A stretch of DNA of 64,000 nucleotides from the NCBI GenBank assembly GCA_000403315.2, contig KE159636.1:2620805-2684804 (forward strand), in the 5' to 3' direction. The stretch comes from Lachnospiraceae bacterium A2. GTDB lineage: Bacteria; Bacillota; Clostridia; Lachnospirales; Lachnospiraceae. The notes under the pieces are model-generated. The model had not been told where the DNA came from, made no database searches, and saw only the letters and a program-made list of their open reading frames with translations. Positions 25,641 through 33,204 of this stretch are shown piece by piece. Numbering within the stretch: the stretch's first letter is position 1; each line of letters opens with the position of its first letter. The position numbers and the translations under genes were made by a program.

Positions 25641-25997
25641 TTAATGCTTGCCGGACTTTATGGACATCTTTATCGTTTCCTCCAATTCTTCCAAGGGCAG
25701 CGGGTCCCATTCTATCTGTTTCCACACATCCGCCGTTTTATATTGGTGGAAGGAAACCTGCTTTTTGTCACAGTATATAAATGCTGCAAAAAGCAGGACG
25801 GCAACCAATGTCCGTATGCCCAGGCTGGAGTACTTGGCTCCCCCCTCCTGCCCCTGTTCCTGGGAATATGGCGCATTCCGCTGGAAAGGCTCCTTTCCAG
25901 TGTTCCCCCGGCTTGGTTCCTCTGGATAAAAAGTTGCACGGATTTGGTCCACATATGCCCTGCGCTGGGCAACGGTTTCTTCTATTTGTTTTGCCAT
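25641..25997 (-). CDS. Small single-pass membrane protein, unknown
   Basis: A 118-aa protein from ATG 25997 (GGAG upstream). The N-terminal half is polar (EETVAQRRAYVDQIRATFYPEEP, then Gln/Gly-rich), one membrane helix lies near residues 62-78 (LGIRTLVAVLLFAAFIY), and a charged tail follows. It heads the radical SAM/rng operon. No family is recognised. Confidence 0.65.
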   Translation of the reverse strand: MAKQIEETVAQRRAYVDQIRATFYPEEPSRGNTGKEPFQRNAPYSQEQGQEGGAKYSSLGIRTLVAVLLFAAFIYCDKKQVSFHQYKTADVWKQIEWDPLPLEELEETIKMSIKSGKH

Positions 25998-26083
25998 GGC
26001 TTCTCCTGAAAAATCATTTTCCTTACTATATTTTAGTAGCAGATGGACAGGAAAATACATGGGTTGGATAAATTTTTTGGGAA

Positions 26084-26130
26084 AACGCAGAAAGGTTTAC
26101 ATAAAATACTTATGTAAACCTTTCTGCGTT
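26084..26130. terminator. Strong terminator after the histidine operon
   Basis: A perfect 21-bp stem: AACGCAGAAAGGTTTACATAA (26084-26104) with its complement at 26110-26130 and a 5-nt loop, followed by TTTTTA on the + strand and TTTT on the minus strand. It separates hisIE from the gene at 25997. Confidence 0.92.
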
Positions 26131-26165
26131 TTTATGTTCCAGAGGCAACGTGCCACATAATATCC

Positions 26166-27446
26166 CTAACGCTGGTTCAATTCCTCCACAATATCCTCCC
26201 ATGTTACGCCTTTCTCTACCATCAGCACCATGATATGGTACAGGAAATCAGAAATTTCATATTTAATCTCCTCGGCTTCCGGGTTCTTGGAGGCAATCAC
26301 AATCTCCGTAGCTTCTTCCCCAACTTTTTTCAGGATTTTGTCAATCCCCTTATCAAAGAGGTAATTGGTGTAAGAGCCTTCCTTTGGGTGCAGCTTACGG
26401 TCCTTGATGGTGTCGTACACATCTTCAAAGACACGCAGGGGATTTTTCGTCGTAAATTCCTTTTTCACCAGTTCCTGGAAAAAACAGCTTGTATTCCCAG
26501 TATGGCAGGCCGCCCCTACCTGGGACACTTTGGCAAGCAGTGTGTCCTTGTCGCAGTCTACCGTCAAAGATTTCACATACTGGTAATGCCCGGAGGTTTC
26601 CCCCTTAATCCAAAGTTCCTGCCTGCTCCTGCTGTAATAAGCCATTTTCCCCAAAGACAAGGTGGCATGGAACGCCTCCTCGTTCATATATGCCATCATC
26701 AGCACTTCCGCTGTCCGGTAGTCCTGGACAATGACTGGGAGCAGCCCCTGGGGGTTCAGCTTAAATTCAGCCCACTCCATAGCGGACTCAAATTTCTTGG
26801 TTTCAATCCCTTCTGCCGCAAGGGCCTGTTTTAATTCCGTCACATAAGTGTTGGGGTCGCTGATATAAGGCCCCCCAATCCCGGTCACGCAGTCTTTCTT
26901 CAGGACTTCCACCCAGTGTTCCTTGTCATACCCTTCGATAATCACGCTAAAGGGCAGGTCTGTAATGTCCCCTAAGGATTCAATAATCGCTTCATTTGTT
27001 ACCACTAATTTATGTACATGTTCCATTACTTCTTTCTTATGTTTAAAAATCAAATCTACATTTTCCATAGAAACCAGCATTTTTTCCCGGCCAAAACGGG
27101 TCGCCCCTTCTTTTGCAAGGGAGATAACGTCATGCCTGCCGCCATCTAAAATAACCCCTTTGCATCCAGCATAAAGGAGTTTTTTAATATCCTCCAAACG
27201 GGCAATGGAGCCAGCCCCATAAATGGGAATCTCCATAATACGGCTCAGTTCCTTGATGGTGTGGAGGTTGGTTTCATGCTCCTTGTCAGAATCCGATAAA
27301 TCAAAAATATAAAGCTTATCCACGCCGCTGTCATTATAGACTTTCGCCAGTTCCTTTAAGTCCCCGGCGCTTTCCGGGTCATGCTTCCCTTTTACTGCTT
27401 TGCCATCTTTCAGGAAAATGGTGGCAATCAGGTTCTTACGTTCCAT
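26166..27446 (-). CDS. hisIE: HisIE with an extra N-terminal HisF-like domain
   Basis: A 426-aa fusion. Residues about 224-325 are HisI (phosphoribosyl-AMP cyclohydrolase: YYSRSRQELWIKGETSGH, DCDKDTLL, CHTGNTSCF) and about 338-426 HisE (phosphoribosyl-ATP pyrophosphatase: KILKKVGEEATEIVIASKN). Residues 1-215 look like a HisA/HisF TIM barrel (KDGKAVKG, DKLYIFDLSDSD, YGAGSIARLEDIKKLL), but residue 11, aspartate in HisF, is Phe here, and the D130 region reads VSMENVD. So the barrel may be inactive or changed in function. It is last in the his operon, 8 bp after hisB. Confidence 0.93.
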   Translation of the reverse strand: MERKNLIATIFLKDGKAVKGKHDPESAGDLKELAKVYNDSGVDKLYIFDLSDSDKEHETNLHTIKELSRIMEIPIYGAGSIARLEDIKKLLYAGCKGVILDGGRHDVISLAKEGATRFGREKMLVSMENVDLIFKHKKEVMEHVHKLVVTNEAIIESLGDITDLPFSVIIEGYDKEHWVEVLKKDCVTGIGGPYISDPNTYVTELKQALAAEGIETKKFESAMEWAEFKLNPQGLLPVIVQDYRTAEVLMMAYMNEEAFHATLSLGKMAYYSRSRQELWIKGETSGHYQYVKSLTVDCDKDTLLAKVSQVGAACHTGNTSCFFQELVKKEFTTKNPLRVFEDVYDTIKDRKLHPKEGSYTNYLFDKGIDKILKKVGEEATEIVIASKNPEAEEIKYEISDFLYHIMVLMVEKGVTWEDIVEELNQR

Positions 27447-27454
27447 ATCATCAC

Positions 27455-28048
27455 CTATAAACTACCTTTCGTCGACATAATATCCTTGATCCTTGTGTCC
27501 CGCATGGTGGCTTCGTCCAAAGCCCTCCCAAAAGCCTTAAACAGCCCTTCCACCATATGGTGGTTGTTACATCCTGATATAATTTTCATATGCAGGTTCA
27601 TGCCTGCGCTGTAAGAAATGGCATAGAAAAATTCCCTTATCATTTCCGTGTCCATATACCCTACCCGTTCCGTGGTAAATTCCCCTTCAAAGGAAAAGTA
27701 CGGCCTTCCGCTTAAGTCAATGGCGCAGAGCACCAATGTTTCATCCATGGGCAGGATACAGCTCCCATACCGTTTGATGCCCCTTTTATCCCTCAATGCA
27801 ATGCGTATGGCATTCCCCAGCACAATCCCAGTATCTTCAATGGTGTGGTGGGTATCCACAATCAAATCCCCCGTCACATGGACCTTCAAATCAAAAAAGC
27901 CATGGCGGGCAAACCCATCCAGCATATGGTCAAAAAAGCCAATCCCTGTGTTTAGCTGGGATGTCCCGCTGCCATCTAGGTTTAAAGTCAGGGTTACGTC
28001 TGTTTCCCTTGTTTTACGGTGCTGCTTTGCAGTCCTTTCTGCTGGCAT
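27455..28048 (-). CDS. hisB: Imidazoleglycerol-phosphate dehydratase
   Basis: Mn-dependent dehydratase of histidine synthesis, monofunctional (197 aa). ATG 28048 has GAGGAG 6 nt upstream; the open frame runs further but that part is not HisB-like. Seen: IGFFDHMLDGFARHG, the DTHHTIEDTGIVLG metal site and SGCNNHHMVEGLFKAFGRAL. The 90 bp before it, after hisD, shows no gene. Confidence 0.96.
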   Translation of the reverse strand: MPAERTAKQHRKTRETDVTLTLNLDGSGTSQLNTGIGFFDHMLDGFARHGFFDLKVHVTGDLIVDTHHTIEDTGIVLGNAIRIALRDKRGIKRYGSCILPMDETLVLCAIDLSGRPYFSFEGEFTTERVGYMDTEMIREFFYAISYSAGMNLHMKIISGCNNHHMVEGLFKAFGRALDEATMRDTRIKDIMSTKGSL

Positions 28049-28138
28049 TGCTCTCTCCTCTTTTCTTTCTGCGGTAGCATATGTTTTGCCTTCCGGCAGC
28101 GTGCCGGCATATGGGAGAAAAATTCCCCAAGGCAATCC

Positions 28139-29431
28139 CTATGCTTCAAACCTTACTTTAATCGAATTTGCGTGCGCCGTCAACTGTTCTGATGTGGCAA
28201 ATTGTACAATATCTTTGTAAATTGGCTCCAATGCTTCTTTGGAATAGGCAATAATACTGGATTTCTTTATAAAATCGTCTACCCCAAGGGGGGAGAAAAA
28301 TTTTGCGGTCCCATTAGTGGGGAGCACATGGTTTGGCCCGGCAAAATAATCCCCCAAAGGCTCGCTGGCATATTCCCCTAAGAAAATTGCCCCAGCGTTT
28401 TTTATTTCCATCATTGTCCCAAAGGGGTCTGCCGTCAGGATTTCCAGATGCTCGGACGCAATTTCATTGGCTGCAAGGACGGCTTCCCCCATATCCTCTG
28501 CCACTAAAATATACCCATAATTTTCCAAAGATTTTTCAATTATTTCTTTCCTGGAAAGCTCTGCCGTAAACTTTTCCACTTCACGGGACACCTGCTCTGC
28601 CAGGGATTGGCTGTCCGTAATCAGGATTGCGCTGGCAAGCTCATCATGCTCTGCCTGCGACAGCAGATCCGCAGCCACATACCGTGGGTTGGCTGTCCCG
28701 TCTGCAAGCACAAGGATTTCGCTGGGGCCTGCAATGGAATCAATGCTCACATGGCCGAACACGGCTTTTTTGGCAAGGGCAACGTAAATATTCCCCGGGC
28801 CCACGATTTTATCCACCTTTGGGATGCTCTCTGTGCCGAACGCCAAAGCAGCGATGGCCTGCGCACCCCCTACCTTGTAAATTTCATCTACCCCTGCCAG
28901 GTCTGCCGCCGCCAATGTGGCAGGATTGACGTTCCCCTCCCGGCTGCAGGGCGTAACCATGACAATTTTTTGCACCCCTGCCACCTTTGCCGGGATAACG
29001 TTCATCAGGACCGACGAAGGGTAAGATGCCTTGCCCCCTGGCACATAGACCCCTACCTTTTCCAGGGCAGTGACCTTCTGCCCCAGCAGCACCCCGTCCG
29101 GCCTGCTGTCAAACCAACTGTACTGCTTCTGCTTTTCGTGGTAAGCCCTGATATTGTCCAGGGATTTCTTCATTACCTCTATCAGCCCTGGTTCCGTGTT
29201 TTGGTAGGCTGCTTCCACTTCCTCCCTGGAAACCCGCACTGTTTCCGGCCCTAACTCAGCGCCGTCAAATTGCTTTGTATAGGAAAATACGGCTTCGTCC
29301 CGCCGTTCCCGGACCTGCCCAATAATTTCGTTGACCCGTGCTTCATATTCCGTATAGCTGTTGGGGCTGCGCTTCAGCAAATCTTCCTGAAGGTTTTTCC
29401 TCGTTTCTTCTGTCAGTTCCAATATTCTCAT
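28139..29431 (-). CDS. hisD: Histidinol dehydrogenase
   Basis: Zn- and NAD-dependent enzyme that oxidises histidinol to histidine, 430 aa from ATG 29431 (AAGGAG upstream). Seen: VYVPGGKASYPSSVLMNVIPAKVAG, the VDKIVGPGNIYVALAKK motif, SIDSIAGPSEILVLAD, LLSQAEHDELASAILIT and GPNHVLPTNGTAKF. Third gene of the operon. HisC, which supplies its substrate route, is not in the window. Confidence 0.97.
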   Translation of the reverse strand: MRILELTEETRKNLQEDLLKRSPNSYTEYEARVNEIIGQVRERRDEAVFSYTKQFDGAELGPETVRVSREEVEAAYQNTEPGLIEVMKKSLDNIRAYHEKQKQYSWFDSRPDGVLLGQKVTALEKVGVYVPGGKASYPSSVLMNVIPAKVAGVQKIVMVTPCSREGNVNPATLAAADLAGVDEIYKVGGAQAIAALAFGTESIPKVDKIVGPGNIYVALAKKAVFGHVSIDSIAGPSEILVLADGTANPRYVAADLLSQAEHDELASAILITDSQSLAEQVSREVEKFTAELSRKEIIEKSLENYGYILVAEDMGEAVLAANEIASEHLEILTADPFGTMMEIKNAGAIFLGEYASEPLGDYFAGPNHVLPTNGTAKFFSPLGVDDFIKKSSIIAYSKEALEPIYKDIVQFATSEQLTAHANSIKVRFEA

Positions 29432-29469
29432 ATGCTTCTCCTTGCCACTCAAAAACAATCTTGATGCGT

Positions 29470-30114
29470 CTATAAAACACTTTTTAAATCCTGGATTAAC
29501 TTTGTAATCCGCTCATTTTCCATTTTCATGCTTACTTGGTTCACTACCATCCGGGCGGAAAGGGGGCAGACTTCTTCCAGCACGTTCAGCCCATTTTCCT
29601 TTAAGGTGGAACCGGTTTCCACAATATCTACAATAACCTCTGAAAGCCCCACAATGGGCGCAAGCTCAATGGAGCCGTTCAGCTTAATAATTTCCACCGT
29701 CTGGTGCTTCTTATTATAAAAATAATTTTTGGCAATCCGTGGGTACTTGGTAGCTACCCGTATCAGTTCGTGGTGCTGCAGCAGTTCTTCCGCTTCTTTT
29801 GGCCCGCAGACGCACATCCGGCATTTGCCAAACCCCAAATCCAGCACTTCATAAATGTTCCTTGCTTCTTCCAAAATGGTGTCTTTGCCGACCACCCCGA
29901 TATCGGCCGCCCCATATTCCACATAGGTGGGCACGTCTGGCCCTTTGGCAAGGAAAAATTTTAATTTCAGATCTTCGTTGGTAAAAATCAGTTTCCGGGT
30001 GTTTTTGTCTTTCATTTCCTGGCAGGTAATGCCTATTTTTTCGAAGGCTTCCAATGTCTGTTTTGCAAGGCGGCCTTTTCCCAGTGCAAATGTCAAATAT
30101 CTTATATCTTCCAT
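29470..30114 (-). CDS. hisG: ATP phosphoribosyltransferase, short form
   Basis: First enzyme of histidine synthesis. The 214-aa length is the short form that needs HisZ as regulatory partner, and hisZ is the gene just upstream. Seen: [39 protein letters not shown] and the PRPP loop [39 protein letters not shown] weak. Feedback by histidine would act through the HisZ-HisG complex. Confidence 0.96.
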   Translation of the reverse strand: MEDIRYLTFALGKGRLAKQTLEAFEKIGITCQEMKDKNTRKLIFTNEDLKLKFFLAKGPDVPTYVEYGAADIGVVGKDTILEEARNIYEVLDLGFGKCRMCVCGPKEAEELLQHHELIRVATKYPRIAKNYFYNKKHQTVEIIKLNGSIELAPIVGLSEVIVDIVETGSTLKENGLNVLEEVCPLSARMVVNQVSMKMENERITKLIQDLKSVL

Positions 30115-30171
30115 GGTGTACCCACTTTCTCTATACTAAATGCGCTTATTAAATCTAAATTTATTCCTGCT

Positions 30172-30219
30172 GGCAACGAGCCAAGTGGCTGCTTGCAGAC
30201 ATTTGGCGACTGCCGCAAG
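30172..30219 (+). repeat. Dispersed repeat family 2, copy 2
   Basis: GCAACGAGCCAAG followed by GGCTGCTTGCAGA, TTTGGCGA and TGCCGCAAG, in the 143-bp hisZ-hisG gap. Same word order as the copy at 14894. The transcript of the his operon would carry the complement. Confidence 0.6.
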
Positions 30220-30257
30220 GGGCAAATCCAACATAGTCAGGGAAGCAGCCAGCGTTC

Positions 30258-31454
30258 CTACTCCCCATCTGGAAGGAACTGCACTTCCATCTTATGCATC
30301 CGTTCCCCATAAGCCTGATATGCTTCCTTCGGCTTTGCTTCCTCCCATAGCACAAGGGATACTGGCTCCCCTTGCCCACGCAGCAATTCCGCCTGCTGGA
30401 TGGCCTCCGCCTGCTGGGATTCCCGGTATACGAGAAGCGTGCCGCCGCTTTCGGCTGGGAGCTTGATTTTCTGCCGGGACAGCGCAGCCAGGAGCTGGTC
30501 GGTAACCACTGCAAACCCAATGGAAGGGGCGTCCTTCCCAAAGTAGCCCAGCAGCTTATCATAACGCCCGCCTTTTACAATCGGCTCCCCGCTCCCAAAG
30601 GTATAACCGGCAAAAATAATGCCTGTATAGTAATGGTAGCCGCTCAGCATCCCCAGCTCAATGGAAACATATTTTTCCACCCCATAATACCCAAGCACGG
30701 AAATTAGCTCCTCCAGGCGTCCCAATGCCTGCAATACCACTGGGAACCCGGCAGAAAGCTCTTTTGCCTTTTGTAGCATGTCCCCAGTCATGCAGACCGT
30801 CCCCAGCATGGAAAACAATTCTTTTAACCCGCTGGGCAAATGCAGCGCATCCAGCAATTCTTCTACGCCAAAGAAATTTTTGTTGGCAATCAGATCCGCC
30901 AGCTCCTGTTTTGTGTCGTCTTCCAGGCCGGCAGCTTCTGCAAGCCCCCGGAAAAAATCTGCGTGGCCTACCCCAATCTGGAATTCCTTAAGCCCTGCCG
31001 TTTTCAGTGCATTTACCACAAGGGCAAGGATTTCCGCATCTGCGGACACGGAGTTGTCCCCGATTAACTCTGCCCCCAACTGGGTCGTTTCCTTTAGCCT
31101 GCCCTGATAGCTGCTGTTGTTGATAAAGGTATTCCCCATATAGCAAAGGCGGACAGGGAATTCCTCGTCCCCATAATATTTTGCCGCGCACCTTGCAATG
31201 GAAGGGGTAATATCTGGCCGGAGCACCAAGGTATTCCCTTCCCTGTCAAAAAATTTATACAAATCTTTGGATGGGGTTGTCCCAATTTCCCTGCTGAAAA
31301 TATCAAAAAATTCAAACGTCGGCGTTTCAATTGCATGATATCCGTATTTTTTCAGCAGCCTATGAAGGTTTTCCTGCAAAATAAGTTTCCGCGCGCATTC
31401 GCTATTATAAATATCCCGGACACCTTCCGGCGTATGTAATAATTTCCGCTGCAT
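30258..31454 (-). CDS. hisZ: ATP phosphoribosyltransferase regulatory subunit HisZ
   Basis: A 398-aa HisRS-like paralogue without tRNA charging, partner of short HisG. Class II synthetase motifs 1 and 2 are recognisable (TPEGVRDIYNSECARKL, LRPDITPSIARCAAKYY) with the G-x-K-x-R-type GGRYDKLLGYFG near residue 298. There is no C-terminal anticodon-binding domain of HisRS. It is the first gene of the his operon behind a consensus promoter. RBS AAAGGAACG. Confidence 0.95.
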   Translation of the reverse strand: MQRKLLHTPEGVRDIYNSECARKLILQENLHRLLKKYGYHAIETPTFEFFDIFSREIGTTPSKDLYKFFDREGNTLVLRPDITPSIARCAAKYYGDEEFPVRLCYMGNTFINNSSYQGRLKETTQLGAELIGDNSVSADAEILALVVNALKTAGLKEFQIGVGHADFFRGLAEAAGLEDDTKQELADLIANKNFFGVEELLDALHLPSGLKELFSMLGTVCMTGDMLQKAKELSAGFPVVLQALGRLEELISVLGYYGVEKYVSIELGMLSGYHYYTGIIFAGYTFGSGEPIVKGGRYDKLLGYFGKDAPSIGFAVVTDQLLAALSRQKIKLPAESGGTLLVYRESQQAEAIQQAELLRGQGEPVSLVLWEEAKPKEAYQAYGERMHKMEVQFLPDGE

Positions 31455-31546
31455 AAATCGTTCCTTTCCGTCTATCGTCCAATGTCTTTTTAATTGCCTC
31501 TGCCATGCTTGGCACTTTAATATGCTACCATAATAAAAACATGCCT

Positions 31547-31575
31547 ATTATATAAGAAAGGCGTACCTTTGTCAA
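31547..31575 (-). promoter_or_regulatory. Consensus sigma-A promoter of the his operon
   Basis: On the minus strand TTGACA (31575-31570), exactly 17 bp, TATAAT (31552-31547). The leader is about 85 nt; I see no T-box or other riboswitch in it. Confidence 0.9.
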
Positions 31576-31631
31576 CCGCTTTTCTGCTTGGCATAATTAG
31601 AACAACCTGGGCAAGCCCACATCCCTGCGGA

Positions 31632-31674
31632 GCATTTTGCTTTATAGGACGCAACTTCCTATAAAGCAAAATGC
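31632..31674. repeat. Perfect 18-bp inverted repeat
   Basis: GCATTTTGCTTTATAGGA (31632-31649) and its exact complement at 31657-31674, loop CGCAACT. It is in the gap between recU (ending 31685, minus) and the his promoter. No T-run follows on either strand. Confidence 0.85.
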
Positions 31675-31684
31675 AGCCAAACGT

Positions 31685-32218
31685 TCAGCCCCTTTGATCC
31701 AAATCCCTCTGCATTAAATCCAGATACGGCACCAGGATCCCGCCTTTGGATGAAATGAAAAATTCCGGCTCCAGCTCCTCATACCGGAAGCTTTTCCTTC
31801 CGCCCTCTTTCGCCCGGTTCCAAAATTCCAGCATTTTCCTGCAGCGCAGGTAATAAAATTCATTCCTGTGGGAATAAAATACCAGCAGAAAAGAAACCCC
31901 GCCCTGCCCTTCAAACTGTTCCATAAACCGGACTTGGTGGGGGTGGATGTTCTGCAGGGGAAACGTATCGGTATGGCACTCCTTGGCGTCAAAGCATACG
32001 GGGATGCCCTGCACTGCCCCAATATAATCCACGGTGCTTTTCTGTTCAAAATAAGCCAGGGTAATATGCCGGCTGCCCTTGTCGATTTTGACAGGGGTAA
32101 TGGGGGTAGGGACTTTCTGGATCAGGGCAAGCCCATGTTCTGCATATTTTTCATTGGTAAGGTTGATAAATTCTTCCAATGTGGAACCTCTAAGGCCCCG
32201 GGAATTCCATGTCGCCAT
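31685..32218 (-). CDS. recU: Holliday junction resolvase RecU
   Basis: A 177-aa endonuclease of homologous recombination in Firmicutes, replacing RuvC. Seen: NSRGLRGSTLEEFINLTNEKY, KVPTPITPVKID, AYFEQKSTVDYIGAVQG with the catalytic aspartate, and the CFDAKECHTDTFPLQNIHPHQ nuclease core (E/K pair). RBS AAAGGAAAC. In Bacillus recU precedes a PBP gene; here it follows a pseudouridine synthase. Confidence 0.93.
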   Translation of the reverse strand: MATWNSRGLRGSTLEEFINLTNEKYAEHGLALIQKVPTPITPVKIDKGSRHITLAYFEQKSTVDYIGAVQGIPVCFDAKECHTDTFPLQNIHPHQVRFMEQFEGQGGVSFLLVFYSHRNEFYYLRCRKMLEFWNRAKEGGRKSFRYEELEPEFFISSKGGILVPYLDLMQRDLDQRG

Positions 32219-32232
32219 GTGGTTTCCTTTCT

Positions 32233-33204
32233 TTAAACGCTATGCTTTTCCAAAGAATTTATTACTTTCTGGAATTCCCCGTTGAGGGGCGCTGTCAGTT
32301 CCCTTCCGTCAGAAAACCGCATACGGTAAGCATGGAGCATCTGGGAACGGACATGGAGCTTCCGGGCAAACCATTCATTCACCGCCCGTTCCCCATACTT
32401 GCAGTCCCCAATGACAGGATGCCCCGCCGCTGCAAGCTGGACGCGTATCTGATGGGAACGCCCGGTGATAAGCTGCACTTCCAGAAGGGTCGCCGTCCCC
32501 TGCTCCCCCAGCCTGTAATATGCCACAGGGGCATATGTTATCTTGATATATTTGCTGCCAGGGGACTCCTGTTTGGAAACGGTTACCTGGTTGCTCTCCC
32601 CGTCCTTTGACAGCCAGCCTTCCAACGTCCGCCCTTCAAACGCTTTCCCTTTTACAAGGCAGCGGTAATATTTTTCCACGGAACGGCCTTTTAGCTGTTT
32701 TGCCATATCCTGTAAGCCCTGAAGGCTTTTCCCGGCAACCAGGAGGCCGGAGGTGTTGCGGTCCAGGCGGTTGCAGACCGAAGGGCGGAAGGTAAGGAGA
32801 TCCTGTTCCGTGATTTCCTGTTTCTTCAGCAGATAGCCGACAATATATTCATTGGCAGACAGATCCCCGGCATCCGCCTTCTGGGAAAGCATCCCCACAG
32901 GCTTATTGATTGCAAGGATATCCCGATCCTCATAAATGATTTCCAGAGGGATATAGGGATAACGGGCAGAAACATTGGGGGCAGCCTTTGAAAATTTCTG
33001 GATGGTTTCATCCGAAAGGAACAGCTTCACTTCGTCCCCTTGTTTCAGCTTTTCAGAGCCGTCTGCTTTTTTTCCATTTAATGTAATATTTTTCTTCCGC
33101 AGCATTTTGTAGATAAAGCTGCCAGGAGCCCCGGAAAGCAATTTCTTTAAATATTTATCAAAACGCTGGCCTTTCTCATTGTTGCCGATCTGAAAACTCT
33201 GCAT
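32233..33204 (-). CDS. RluA family pseudouridine synthase (RluC-like)
   Basis: A 323-aa enzyme. An S4 domain is at about 13-75 (QRFDKYLKKLLSGAPGSFIYKMLRKKNI) and the catalytic domain has Asp in SVCNRLDRNTSGLLVAGK. The TGRSHQIRVQLAAAGHPVIGD motif confirms the RluA family. The start codon shares a base with the ygiQ stop (TAATG). Compared with the gene at 11948 it has the spacer between S4 and catalytic parts typical of RluC-type proteins; the target uridines are not known. Confidence 0.92.
   Translation of the reverse strand: MQSFQIGNNEKGQRFDKYLKKLLSGAPGSFIYKMLRKKNITLNGKKADGSEKLKQGDEVKLFLSDETIQKFSKAAPNVSARYPYIPLEIIYEDRDILAINKPVGMLSQKADAGDLSANEYIVGYLLKKQEITEQDLLTFRPSVCNRLDRNTSGLLVAGKSLQGLQDMAKQLKGRSVEKYYRCLVKGKAFEGRTLEGWLSKDGESNQVTVSKQESPGSKYIKITYAPVAYYRLGEQGTATLLEVQLITGRSHQIRVQLAAAGHPVIGDCKYGERAVNEWFARKLHVRSQMLHAYRMRFSDGRELTAPLNGEFQKVINSLEKHSV

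Noticed and set aside
28607..29254. 215-codon frame on the + strand opposite hisD
   Set aside because: Shadow of a strongly conserved gene on the other strand.
31455..31546. T-box or histidine attenuator in the his leader
   Set aside because: The leader is only about 85 nt and shows no specifier loop or terminator/antiterminator pair.
31632..31674. recU terminator
   Set aside because: The stem is perfect but no T-run follows on the recU strand, so I list it as a palindrome and not as a terminator.
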